Source: Microbacterium sp. (GTDB taxonomy: Bacteria; Actinomycetota; Actinomycetes; Actinomycetales; Microbacteriaceae). From it: a stretch of 64,000 nucleotides of DNA. Below the pieces are notes generated by a model. The model was not told the DNA's origin. It saw only the letters and a list, made by a program, of their open reading frames with translations, and made no database searches. The position numbers and the translations under genes were made by a program. The DNA lies in contig JAFKIL010000003.1 in NCBI GenBank assembly GCA_017306415.1, forward strand, positions 496,001-560,000, in the 5' to 3' direction. Below, piece by piece: positions 17,791-26,361 of the stretch (position 1 is its first letter; the number at the start of each line of letters is the position of its first letter).

Positions 17791-19223
17791 CGGATCGGGA
17801 CGGCGAAGAACGACAGGAACGGGAGGCGGGTGCAATCCGCCGGGATGACGCCGCCGTGATCCATCCGCCACATCCCGTGCGCGACCGCCCCGGGGCCGGG
17901 ATCGCGGTCGAGCTCGAGCGTCACTCGATCGCCGTCCACCCGCCACCCGACGACGCGGCACACCCCGTCCTCATCCTCCACGTCGAAGGGGCACCGCGAC
18001 GCCGGAAGCCCGTAGTCGTTGATCCAGTTGAGGATCGGCGCGAACTCGAGCTCCACCACGCGATCACCGCCACGGCGCACGTCCACCGGCTCGGGCGCCC
18101 GCCAGGCCCGGGCCCCGTCGAACAGCTCGGCGCCGACGGCGTCCGCCAGCCGCTCTCCGACGGCGAGGTTGGCCGCCGAGGAGAGATGGATGAAGTCGTA
18201 GAGCGGGAGATCGCCGGAGGGCACGACGTGGACGCCGGGGAAGGAATGCGCCGCGCGCCGCTGCTGCTCGCGCAGCATCCCCCATGCGCGGTCCTGAGCG
18301 GAGGGATCCTCGACCTCCATCGTGCAGCGGTTCAGCTGCACGGTGAAGAAGGGGAGGGCGGGGTCGCCCACGCGCTCCCGCAGCCGGGTCACGAAGATGC
18401 CGAAGCGTTCGGCGTAGTCGTCGACGGTGAGCTCGAAGCAATCCGCCTCGCCTTGGTACCAGAGCACGGCGCGCGGCGTCGCCCCGCTCGCCTCGATCAT
18501 GTCGACGGCATTGTTGCTCAGGGGCGCCAGATTCCCTCCTTCCACCCACCAGCGCAGGGGCGCACCGCCGAATGCGGCCACGACGAGGCCGACCGGAACG
18601 CCCGTCTCGCGCTGCAGGCGCTTCGCGAAGTGAAGCATCGGAGAGTGACCCGTGTTGTGGTTCTCGACGTGTCCGCGATGGACCGCTCCCCGCGGGTCGT
18701 TGAGCGGGTGCGCCGCGAGGCCCCACGTCCCGTCGGCGCGGTACTGATGGACGCCGATCCGGGGCTCGTCCTCGATCTGATCGCGGGCACGGCCCGCGGC
18801 GTTGCTCTGCCCCAGCACCAGATACACGTCGCCGACGCCGACATGGCGCACCACGTCTCCGCGCGTCAGCGTGTACCCGTCGCCCCCGTCCTGATGCAGC
18901 TGCGTCTCGATGCGGTAGGTCCCACCAGCGGGCACGCGCAGGTCGATCTCCCAGGTGAGGTCCGCCGCGCACGCTGTCCTGGACCAGGGAACCACCGCTC
19001 CCCCGTCGGACTCCGACACCACCCGCGCAGAGACGGCCACGCCGTCCGGCGACGTGGACGTGAAGGAGAAGGGCGGCTCGGGACTGATCCGGGCGGGCCG
19101 TGCCACTCCGGAGAGATGGATCGTGGCCGCGCCGTCGTCATCCCGCGAGAAGATCTGCCAGTCCGCCGCGCCCGCCGCGATGTGGACTCCGGGCACGGGG
19201 TCCGTGGGGTGAAGGTCGCTCAT
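17787..19223 (-). CDS. Sialate O-acetylesterase-like protein (SASA family)
   Basis: This 478-residue SGNH-fold esterase is predicted to remove O-acetyl groups from sugars. The nucleophile is in VLGQSNAAG (residues 136-144), with supporting WYQGEAD (255-261) and the D343-x-x-H346 pair in YDFIHLSS. Terminal beta-rich regions flank the core as in other SASA proteins. No signal peptide is seen, so it should act on imported substrate. It overlaps the glycosidase-like gene by 4 bp and follows the aldo/keto reductase by 29 bases. The presence of a deacetylase suggests that the imported glycan is acetylated. Confidence 0.87.
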   Translation of the reverse strand: MSDLHPTDPVPGVHIAAGAADWQIFSRDDDGAATIHLSGVARPARISPEPPFSFTSTSPDGVAVSARVVSESDGGAVVPWSRTACAADLTWEIDLRVPAGGTYRIETQLHQDGGDGYTLTRGDVVRHVGVGDVYLVLGQSNAAGRARDQIEDEPRIGVHQYRADGTWGLAAHPLNDPRGAVHRGHVENHNTGHSPMLHFAKRLQRETGVPVGLVVAAFGGAPLRWWVEGGNLAPLSNNAVDMIEASGATPRAVLWYQGEADCFELTVDDYAERFGIFVTRLRERVGDPALPFFTVQLNRCTMEVEDPSAQDRAWGMLREQQRRAAHSFPGVHVVPSGDLPLYDFIHLSSAANLAVGERLADAVGAELFDGARAWRAPEPVDVRRGGDRVVELEFAPILNWINDYGLPASRCPFDVEDEDGVCRVVGWRVDGDRVTLELDRDPGPGAVAHGMWRMDHGGVIPADCTRLPFLSFFAVPIR

Positions 19224-19252
19224 GTCGTTGCTCCTGGTGGTGCGGATCGCGG

Positions 19253-20182
19253 TCAGCGTAGTGCCTCGACGGCCGCGTCGATCTGATCGGCCCGGGTCGC
19301 GCCGATCAGCACGCTGGCGACGCCCGCCTGGGAGGCCGCCCAGCGCAGAGCGTGGGCTGCCATCGTCATCCCCTCCTTCTCGGCCTGTGCAGCGGCGGAG
19401 TCGAGTTCGCCCTGCGTGCCTTCGTCGATCTCGGCGACCCACTCCGGCTTGTCGGCCGCACGGCTCCCCTCGGGGGGCGCAGACCCGCGACGGTACTTAC
19501 CGGTGAGCAGGCCTCCCGCGAGCACCTGATAGGGCACGACCGACGTCCCGGCCGCAGCGCACGCGGGCAGGAGCGCGTCGAGCGCCGAACGATCGAGGAG
19601 GTTGAGGCGGGGCTGACATACCGCCGGCCGCGCGACGCCGAGCGCATCCGCGGCCGCGACCATCTCGGCGAACGCCGCCGCTCCGAGGTTGCTCACACCC
19701 CACGCGCGGATGCGGCCGGCGGCGAGCTCGCGACCGAGCGCCGCGACGATCTCCACGGCGGGTGTCAGCGGGTCTTCGCGGTGGAGGTAGTACACGTCCA
19801 CGTAGTCGGTGCCCAGTCGGCGCAGACTCCTATCCAGCTGGATGCGGATGGCCTCGGGAGAGGTGAACTCGTCCCACGGGTCCGCCCCGACGCGCATGCC
19901 GAGCTTCGTCGCGACGATGAAGCTGTCGCGCGCGCCGGCGATCGCGGCGCCAACGATCTCCTCGGCGACGCCCCCGGCGGATCCCGCCGTGCGCTGGTAG
20001 CCCTCGTACATGTTCGCGGTGTCGACGAAATCCACCCCACGATCGCGGGCATGAGCGACGAGGGCTACCGCGTCGGCGAATCCGACCGGCGAACCGAAGG
20101 TCATCGTCCCCAGGCAGACGCGGGAGACCTGGATGCCGCTCGCGCCGAGCGCGACCCGATCGGCACGGTCGTGCCCGCTCAC
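19253..20182 (-). CDS. Aldo/keto reductase
   Basis: This 309-residue NADPH-dependent reductase of the (beta/alpha)8 AKR superfamily has its catalytic residues in DTANMYEGY (Asp, Tyr), IVATKLGM (Lys) and YYLHRED (His). The cofactor-binding end reads SVLIGATRADQI. The GTG start at 20182 overlaps the stop of the DHDPS-family gene by GTGA, so it is translationally coupled. It probably reduces a sugar or keto acid in the same pathway. Confidence 0.88.
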   Translation of the reverse strand: MSGHDRADRVALGASGIQVSRVCLGTMTFGSPVGFADAVALVAHARDRGVDFVDTANMYEGYQRTAGSAGGVAEEIVGAAIAGARDSFIVATKLGMRVGADPWDEFTSPEAIRIQLDRSLRRLGTDYVDVYYLHREDPLTPAVEIVAALGRELAAGRIRAWGVSNLGAAAFAEMVAAADALGVARPAVCQPRLNLLDRSALDALLPACAAAGTSVVPYQVLAGGLLTGKYRRGSAPPEGSRAADKPEWVAEIDEGTQGELDSAAAQAEKEGMTMAAHALRWAASQAGVASVLIGATRADQIDAAVEALR

Positions 20183-21072
20183 GCCGCGGCCTCCGCCTCG
20201 TGGCCGAGGGCCTCGATCTCATCGAGCCGCGCGACCATCTCGCGCACCGTGGCGGCCGGGACCGCCGAGGCGCCCGACGGGACGCGGAAGCAGGCACGGG
20301 CGTACCCGCGCGCAGCCATGAGCGCCTCGAAGGCGGCGATGACATCGCCGCGCCACCCGAGGGCGAGGAACCGCTGCCACTCGGTCTGGAGAGCGAGGAC
20401 CTCGTCGGCCCGGCCCGCGCGCACGGCTGACCACACCCGCGCGTAGAAGCGGGGCACCAGGTTCGACCACGTGCCGATGCTGCCGTGCGCTCCCGTCAAC
20501 AGACCGGAGCCGAGGATCTCGTCGAGCCCGCTGTAGAAGACTCCCCCGCCGAATCCGTCGAGCAGACGCCGCAGGAGGAAGAGATTCCAGTCGCTCACCT
20601 TCGCACCGGCCACACCGGGAAGGGCGAGGACCTCGGCCAGCTCGTCGAAGCTCGCCGCGAATCCGGCGGGAGGCATGTGGTAGACGAAGACGGGCGCGCC
20701 GGCCTGCGTCAGCTCCCGGTAGTAGCGGACCGATCGCTCCCACGGCGCCCGGAGCGGCACGGAGGCGATCGCGTCCACCCCCGCCTCTGCGGCGTGGTCC
20801 GCCAGGCTCCGGGCGTCGGCCAGCGTGGACTGGCCCACGTGCACGATGACGCTCGCACCTGATGCCGCGGCCACCGGCACGGTCTCGGCCACGACTCGGC
20901 GACGCTCCGCCGCCGAGAGCTGCGCCGCATCGCCGGTACCGCCGCAGAGGTAGAGACCATGGGCGCCCGCCGCGAGGACGCGCTCCGCGTTCCGGACGAC
21001 GGCGTCGTGATCGACCCCGCCGTCGGATGCGATCGGGGTCACGAGCGGGACGATGATCCCGGTCAGGCTCAT
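20179..21072 (-). CDS. Dihydrodipicolinate synthase/N-acetylneuraminate lyase family protein
   Basis: This 297-residue class I aldolase-type barrel has the nucleotide-free entry motif CGGTGDAAQLS, the tyrosine in VFVYHMPPAGF and the Schiff-base lysine in GAKVSDWNLF. Members condense or cleave pyruvate-containing compounds (DapA, NanA, KDG aldolase). In a catabolic operon with an O-acetylesterase, cleavage of a 2-keto-3-deoxy sugar acid is the best guess. It overlaps both neighbours by 4 bp. Confidence 0.87.
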   Translation of the reverse strand: MSLTGIIVPLVTPIASDGGVDHDAVVRNAERVLAAGAHGLYLCGGTGDAAQLSAAERRRVVAETVPVAAASGASVIVHVGQSTLADARSLADHAAEAGVDAIASVPLRAPWERSVRYYRELTQAGAPVFVYHMPPAGFAASFDELAEVLALPGVAGAKVSDWNLFLLRRLLDGFGGGVFYSGLDEILGSGLLTGAHGSIGTWSNLVPRFYARVWSAVRAGRADEVLALQTEWQRFLALGWRGDVIAAFEALMAARGYARACFRVPSGASAVPAATVREMVARLDEIEALGHEAEAAA

Positions 21073-22322
21073 GCCGACTTCAGTTCTGCGATCGACTCCT
21101 TGATCGCATCGGTCATGATCGCGATCTCCTCGTCGGACACACCGCACCACCACGGCAGGGAGAACGAGTCGTCCCACCAGGTCTCCAGTACGGGGCAGTC
21201 GTGTTCGGCGGCGCCCAGCTTCGTGAACAAGGGATAGCGGTACAGCGGGTGGTACTGCACGATCGCCCGCACGCCGTGCTTCGCCGTGAGCAGATCGAGC
21301 AGGTCGTTGCGGTTGCGTCCGAACGCCGAGCCGTCGAAGTGCAGAACGTACTGGTGCACCACGTAACGGTGACCGGGCAGGATCTCGGGGAAACTGATCT
21401 CGGGCACATCGGCCAGGGCGGCGCGGATCTTCCGGTCCTGCTCGATGAGGATCTCGTTGTTGGGGATGATGCTGCGCAGCTGCACGGACCCGAGCGCGCA
21501 CTGGGCCTCGCCGATGCAGAAGTTCTGGGGCCACTGGCCCGGCCAGAACTCGTCGACGTTGCTCATCGCCGGGACCCAGTAGCGCTCGCGTGCACCGGTG
21601 AACGCCGTCAGCCCGTTGTGCCGGATGCCCGGCACGGCCTTCGCGATCTCGGGATCCTGCACGATGAACATCCCGCCTTCGCCGAGCGTGGTCATCGTCT
21701 TGGCGGCATGGAAGCTGAAGCACGCGAAGTCGCCGAAGGTGCCCACGTGCTGTCCGTCGATCGTGCAGTCCATCGCTTGGGCGCAGTCCTCGATCACCCT
21801 GATCCCGTGCTCGCGAGCGATCGGCATGATCGCCTTCATGTCGCACGGGATGCCGAGCAGATGGACGGCGACGACCGCTTTCGTGCGCGGCGAGATCTTG
21901 CGCCTCAGGTCCTCGGGGTCGATCGTCCAGGTCTTCGGGTCGATGTCGGCCCACACGATCGTCGCGCCCAGGTCGCCGAACGGGATCGCGGACGCGCAGT
22001 AGGTATAGGCCGGGACGATGACCTCGTCACCGGGTCCGATGTCCGAGAAGATCCCTGCGAGCTTGAGCGCATTCGTACAGTTCGAGACCCCGAAGGCATG
22101 GTCCGCGCCGATGAAGGCGGCGAAGTCCGCCTCGAACTGCTCGAGGTAGGGTCCCTGCGTCTGGCCCTCCGCGTTGCGCATCACGTCGACGACGGCGGCG
22201 ATCTCCTCCTCGGTGTAGGAGTGCTGACGCTGCGGGAAGATGATGCGGTAGCCGTCGACACGGCCCCGTCCGCTCGGATCGCTCAGCTTCTCCGTGGGCT
22301 GTTCGTCGGTCATGGTGGTCAT
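21069..22322 (-). CDS. DegT/DnrJ/EryC1/StrS family aminotransferase
   Basis: This 417-residue PLP-dependent sugar aminotransferase has the PLP lysine in FSFHAAKTMTTLGEGG, the phosphate and ring contacts in VSNCTNALKLAG and VIEDCAQAMDC, and the AYTYCASA loop. The start is the ATG at 22322, overlapping the propeller gene by 4 bp. This family usually makes amino sugars for surface glycans or antibiotics, so its presence inside a transporter-led catabolic operon is unusual. It may run in the deaminating direction. Confidence 0.9.
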   Translation of the reverse strand: MTTMTDEQPTEKLSDPSGRGRVDGYRIIFPQRQHSYTEEEIAAVVDVMRNAEGQTQGPYLEQFEADFAAFIGADHAFGVSNCTNALKLAGIFSDIGPGDEVIVPAYTYCASAIPFGDLGATIVWADIDPKTWTIDPEDLRRKISPRTKAVVAVHLLGIPCDMKAIMPIAREHGIRVIEDCAQAMDCTIDGQHVGTFGDFACFSFHAAKTMTTLGEGGMFIVQDPEIAKAVPGIRHNGLTAFTGARERYWVPAMSNVDEFWPGQWPQNFCIGEAQCALGSVQLRSIIPNNEILIEQDRKIRAALADVPEISFPEILPGHRYVVHQYVLHFDGSAFGRNRNDLLDLLTAKHGVRAIVQYHPLYRYPLFTKLGAAEHDCPVLETWWDDSFSLPWWCGVSDEEIAIMTDAIKESIAELKSA

Positions 22323-23557
22323 GCGTCTTCCTCCTTCGCGGTGTCGGGCGTGCGGCGTGGGATCGACGTGGTGTCGATCACCTCGCACATGATGTCTTCC
22401 TTGTTGGCGTCGTACGCGACGAGGAGGCGGTCCCCGTCGACGAGGCAGCAGGGGTACTGGTGCCCGTTGATCTTGAGCAGTCCCTTGCGGCGCATCTCGA
22501 CCGGCGAGTCGTTCACCATGTAGACGTCGTCGAACTGCACGCCGTCGTCGCTCAGCAGCAGCATGAGAGGACGTCGATCCAGCAGCGTGGGGATGGCGTT
22601 GTTGACGAGGTAGTAGCGCCCGTCGCTGAGCCGCCCGGCATACAGCCTGGACATCGAGTCCGGGATGTCGGAGAGCACGGGCGTGCTCCAGGTGCGGCCG
22701 CCGTCGTCGGAGTGGTTGACGTAGACGCGGCAGGACGCGCCCTCGTCCCGCCAGAAGACGACGATCCTCCCCGAATCGAGCTGGTACCAGGTGCTCTCCC
22801 CGTACGGGAACGAGGCGCCTTCCGGTTCGGGCACGCGGATGAACTCGGGCTGGGCGAGGAGGTCGTCCCCGGGCCAGAGCAGGATCGCGGGTCCCTGGCT
22901 GCGCGTGGTGCACACGCAGAGGAGGCGGCCCTCCTCCGTGAGCCGGGGCGCCTCGAAGATCCACTTGATGTCGGACCCGTACGAGAAGACCTTCTCGAAA
23001 TGGACGCCGTCGGCCGAGCCGTAGAGGTCGACGTAGGCCGTCTCCGGGTTGATCCGGCGCATGCCGACGGCGCTCTCGTCGTGCTCGGTCTCCTCTGTCA
23101 TCACGACGATGTAGAGCATGTCCTCGGTGGCGTGCATGGCCACGCAGTTGTGGGCCCACTCGCTCGCGCTCTCGTCGATGTCCACGACCACATCCGGGTC
23201 GCTCCACACCCGTCCGTCCGGGGAGGAGGCGATCAGCACCCGCTGTCCCGCGTCCTCCTCGTTGCGCAGGCCGTTCGACCACGCGAACCGGTAGAGGCCC
23301 TTGAATCGTGCGATCTGGTTGTGATGGTTGTAGGAGCCGTTCTCGCCATTGCCGTAGTAGACGATCGAGCGGCGCGCCGCAGGGATGTAGGGGATGATGG
23401 GCGGCTCCACGCCCTTCGTCCCGTGGTCGCTGTCGCTCATCAGGCACTCGAACTGCTGGAAGACCCGGCGCCAGTGGTACTCGGAGAGGATGCCGGCGAC
23501 TCGGGGCGAGAGGAGCTTCGCCTCCTCCCGGGTGCGGGTGGTGTATTCGGCTGCCAT
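22319..23557 (-). CDS. BNR/Asp-box beta-propeller protein (sialidase superfamily)
   Basis: This 412-residue protein is predicted to be a beta-propeller. An Asp-box (SDDGGRTWS) is clear and several S/D-x-DG-x-x-F/W variants occur, such as SSPDGRVWS and GSADGVHF. I see no FRIP motif of GH33 sialidases and no signal peptide, so classical sialidase activity is doubtful. The ATG at 23557 has GGAGTG upstream. It lies after the hairpin that follows the binding-protein gene. It may be an intracellular glycan hydrolase or lyase. Confidence 0.75.
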   Translation of the reverse strand: MAAEYTTRTREEAKLLSPRVAGILSEYHWRRVFQQFECLMSDSDHGTKGVEPPIIPYIPAARRSIVYYGNGENGSYNHHNQIARFKGLYRFAWSNGLRNEEDAGQRVLIASSPDGRVWSDPDVVVDIDESASEWAHNCVAMHATEDMLYIVVMTEETEHDESAVGMRRINPETAYVDLYGSADGVHFEKVFSYGSDIKWIFEAPRLTEEGRLLCVCTTRSQGPAILLWPGDDLLAQPEFIRVPEPEGASFPYGESTWYQLDSGRIVVFWRDEGASCRVYVNHSDDGGRTWSTPVLSDIPDSMSRLYAGRLSDGRYYLVNNAIPTLLDRRPLMLLLSDDGVQFDDVYMVNDSPVEMRRKGLLKINGHQYPCCLVDGDRLLVAYDANKEDIMCEVIDTTSIPRRTPDTAKEEDA

Positions 23558-23579
23558 CGCGATCACTCCGTTCGTCGGT

Positions 23580-23611
23580 CCGGCGCCGTGGGGACGTCCC
23601 CACGGCGCCGG
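23580..23611. terminator. Perfect 32-nt palindrome downstream of the binding-protein gene
   Basis: The 32 bases are fully self-complementary around a central ACGT and start 10 bases after the binding-protein stop codon, before the propeller gene's ribosome site. There is no T-run, so it is more likely an mRNA-stabilising or partial-attenuation hairpin than a complete terminator. Such structures commonly keep binding-protein mRNA in excess over downstream genes. Confidence 0.7.
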
Positions 23612-23621
23612 AGGGGATGGG

Positions 23622-25298
23622 CTACTTGCCCAGCTTCTTCGCGGCCTTCACCGCGGCGTTCACGATCTTCTGATATTCGTCGGCTCCCGCGGCCTTGTAC
23701 TCGGCCACGTACTTCGGCCAGCCCGAGTCGATGTCCATCTGCCCGCCGATGAAAGCGGCGAGGTAGCGGTTCGAGATCTCCTTGAGCTTGGTCTGGATCT
23801 CGGTCGCCTTGGGATCGAGCACGAGGAGGTTGTAGTAGTCGGGCAGCGTGACGACGACCTTGTCCGAGAAGCTCTTGATCGTCGTCAGAGCCCGCTCCAT
23901 GAGCTGCTTGTCCGTGTCGGACGCCCACAGGCTCGAGTGGTCGACCGGGTGGGTGACGGAGTCGAACCAGCTCTTGCTCTGGAACTGCGTCATGAACGAG
24001 GAGGCACTGAACAGGTAGTCGAACCAGACATACTGGCCGCGGCCGTCCGAGGTCCCGTAGGCCTTGTTGATCGCGTTCCATGCGCCCTCGATGTACTGCG
24101 GCTGCCCATCGGAGCCCGGGTTGTACGTCTTGCCCTTGATGCCCATGAAGATCGTGTCCTGCCCCTTCTGGCTGGCGAGGTACTCGAGCAGGTCCACGAC
24201 CCGCTCGGGGTGCTTCGTCGTGGCGGGGACCACCCAGAACGCTCCGATCGGCGCTGAGGTCTGGTAGATCTGCGGGTAGCCGGCGCTTCCCTGCAGCGAA
24301 ACACCCTGCGCGAGGTCCGTCACCTTCGCGCTGTCCGGATGGGCCTGCTGCCACGCCGTCTTCCAGAAGTCGCGGAACTGGCCCGGGTAGCCGAACTGGA
24401 AGTTGACCGATGCGATCTTCCCCAGGCCGAAGTCGGCGTACGCGTCGTCGAAGTCGCCCTTGACACCCACGCCGTTGTCCAGCGCGTTCGCCTTGTACAT
24501 CGCGGCGAGCTGCTTGACGACCTGCTCGCTCTCCGGCGACGTGGTGGTCAGCTTCCACGTGTCGTCTCCCGTGCGGATCAGGCCCGCCCACGTCTGGCTG
24601 GCCGGCGGGGCGATCGACGTGCCCTGCGGCAGCGCCATCGTCGCGTCGATCTCCGTCCAGTTCGTCAGCTTGTCGTTGCGCGGCCACCACCCGGCGATGC
24701 CGTTCGCGGCCGCCGCGTCGGTGAAGTTCACGAACTCGTCGATGGTCTTCGGCACGTTGCCGCCGTTGAAGCGATCGAGGATCGACTGGTTGTAGACCGG
24801 GACGCCCGCGAAGGAGGGATATGGCAGTGACGACACCGCGTAGATCCCGTACGCCGCGTTCGCGTCGCCCGTGTAGAGCTTGTTGTACGCCTGGTACTGC
24901 GGGTCGGCGAGCACCTTGGCGAGCACGGGATAGCGGGACTTGTCGGCGTCCACGACCTTGGCGATGTCGAGCAGTGCGCCGTCCTTGGCCCACTTCTGGA
25001 AACGATCCGCGTCCCAGGTCGGGAAGATGTCGGGCGAGGTGCCCGCCGCCAGCTCCGTCGCCATGCGGTCGTCGAATCCCTCGGATCCCGTGTCGTACTT
25101 GAGCGTGATGCCGACCGCCTTCTCGATGGCGGCCTTGATCGGGTCGTCCTTCAGACCCTTCGCGTCGTCGAGACTGTTCCCGAACTGAGCGAACGTGAGT
25201 GTGACTTTGCCGGTGTCGCTGCCCGCGCTGCAGGACGCGAGGCCGATGGCCACGATCCCCACGGTCGCAACGCCCACCCACCGCAGTGCTGTGTGCAT
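23622..25298 (-). CDS. Extracellular sugar-binding lipoprotein of ABC transporter (LplA-like)
   Basis: This 558-residue solute-binding protein is large, as in the Lpl/YtcQ oligosaccharide group. The signal peptide ends in the lipobox LASC with the lipidated cysteine at 23. The start is the ATG at 25298 with AAGGAG upstream; a longer in-frame start lacks a signal-peptide shape. It pairs with the two Lpl-type permeases encoded upstream. No ATPase gene is nearby, so a shared MsmK/UgpC-type ATPase must be encoded elsewhere. An operator array and probable promoter lie directly before it. Confidence 0.92.
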   Translation of the reverse strand: MHTALRWVGVATVGIVAIGLASCSAGSDTGKVTLTFAQFGNSLDDAKGLKDDPIKAAIEKAVGITLKYDTGSEGFDDRMATELAAGTSPDIFPTWDADRFQKWAKDGALLDIAKVVDADKSRYPVLAKVLADPQYQAYNKLYTGDANAAYGIYAVSSLPYPSFAGVPVYNQSILDRFNGGNVPKTIDEFVNFTDAAAANGIAGWWPRNDKLTNWTEIDATMALPQGTSIAPPASQTWAGLIRTGDDTWKLTTTSPESEQVVKQLAAMYKANALDNGVGVKGDFDDAYADFGLGKIASVNFQFGYPGQFRDFWKTAWQQAHPDSAKVTDLAQGVSLQGSAGYPQIYQTSAPIGAFWVVPATTKHPERVVDLLEYLASQKGQDTIFMGIKGKTYNPGSDGQPQYIEGAWNAINKAYGTSDGRGQYVWFDYLFSASSFMTQFQSKSWFDSVTHPVDHSSLWASDTDKQLMERALTTIKSFSDKVVVTLPDYYNLLVLDPKATEIQTKLKEISNRYLAAFIGGQMDIDSGWPKYVAEYKAAGADEYQKIVNAAVKAAKKLGK

Positions 25299-25384
25299 GG
25301 AGTGCTCCTTGTGCTGTGTCATGCCCGCCGGCGAACGCCGGATATCGGGTTTTTCTAGATCGAACATGATTGGAATAGCGGAAC

Positions 25385-25433
25385 TTCAATCATTTTCTAT
25401 CATATTCGATCAACTTCTGTCACTCTTTGATCG
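25385..25433 (-). promoter_or_regulatory. Five-copy phased ATCA operator array before the binding-protein gene
   Basis: TC steps occur at 25390, 25400, 25410, 25420 and 25431, each within an ATCA, GTCAC or GATCG context, so the half-sites repeat every 10-11 bp on one DNA face. The array is in the 121-bp gap between permease and binding-protein genes. It runs into the permease's own stop codon (25420-25422) and its last codons. It is the longest of the island arrays. Confidence 0.62.
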
Positions 25434-26361
25434 CTCCGAGCATCATGCCCTTCGAGAAGAAGCGCTGAAGGAAGGGATAGATGAGGAGGATGGGGAGCAT
25501 CGCGATGATGATCGTCGCCATCCGCAGGCCGATCGGCGGCAGAACGGGCAGCCCTGCCCCTGCGGCCTGCGTGCGGATCTGATTCATGAGAGACGGATCC
25601 ACGAGCGTCCGACGCAGGATCCACGCGAACGGCTGCAGATCGGGCTGATTCCCCACGAACATCATGTAGCTGTAGAAGTCGTTCCAGTGGTACACAGCGA
25701 TGAACAGGGCGATCGCTGCGAGCATCGGTTTCGCGGTGGGCAGGATCACCTGGAAGAAGATCCTGAACTCGCTCGCACCGTCGATCATGGCGGCTTCCTC
25801 CAGCTCCTTGGGGGCCGCGTAAGCGAAGTAGTTGCGCATGATGATGAAGTAGAAGACGCTCAGCACCGAGGGGAGCACCATCACCCAGAAGGTCTGGAGA
25901 AGCCCCAGGTCGCGGTAGAGCATGTACTCCGGGATGAGACCTCCCGAGAAGAGGAGGGTGAAGACGACGAGGGCGTTGATGACCGACATCCCTCTGATGT
26001 GCGTCTTCGACACCGCGTACGCCATCATCGACGTCACGAGCACCGAGAGCGCTGTTCCCAGCACCGTCTTCGCGACCGAGATGAACAGCGCGTTCGCGAA
26101 CGCGTCAGTGGAGAAGACCGCGACGTAGTAATGGAAGTCGATCGTGCGCGGGAACCACAGCATGACCTGGTTCTGGATGAACTCGCTGTAGGGCGTGATG
26201 GACGCGAGGAAGACGTACCACATCGGGTAGAAGCACACGAGCGCGAAGGCGACCGTGAACAGCACCACGAACACGTCGAACAGGTTGAAGCGGATGAGCC
26301 GTCGCCGCCGTACCCGCACCGGTGTGCCGTCGGCATGGACGAGGGTGCGTGTACGTGCCAT
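25420..26361 (-). CDS. Carbohydrate ABC transporter permease (LplC/MalG type)
   Basis: This 313-residue inner-membrane permease has six hydrophobic segments. The cytoplasmic EAA loop that docks the ATPase is seen as EEAAMIDGASEFRIFFQVIL. The start is the ATG at 26361, whose first base overlaps the stop of the partner permease. The 3' end carries part of the operator array for the following binding-protein gene. It acts with the LplB-type permease in sugar import. Confidence 0.93.
   Translation of the reverse strand: MARTRTLVHADGTPVRVRRRRLIRFNLFDVFVVLFTVAFALVCFYPMWYVFLASITPYSEFIQNQVMLWFPRTIDFHYYVAVFSTDAFANALFISVAKTVLGTALSVLVTSMMAYAVSKTHIRGMSVINALVVFTLLFSGGLIPEYMLYRDLGLLQTFWVMVLPSVLSVFYFIIMRNYFAYAAPKELEEAAMIDGASEFRIFFQVILPTAKPMLAAIALFIAVYHWNDFYSYMMFVGNQPDLQPFAWILRRTLVDPSLMNQIRTQAAGAGLPVLPPIGLRMATIIIAMLPILLIYPFLQRFFSKGMMLGAIKE

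Noticed and set aside
22319-23557. Calling the propeller protein a sialidase and the island a sialic-acid locus
   Set aside because: No FRIP motif, no signal peptide and no NanE/NanK set; the lyase-family and esterase genes fit other sugar acids equally well.
25385-25433. Short periodic repeats considered as a CRISPR or tandem satellite
   Set aside because: Units are only 10-11 bp with spacing but little sequence identity outside ATCA, and occur in promoter positions.
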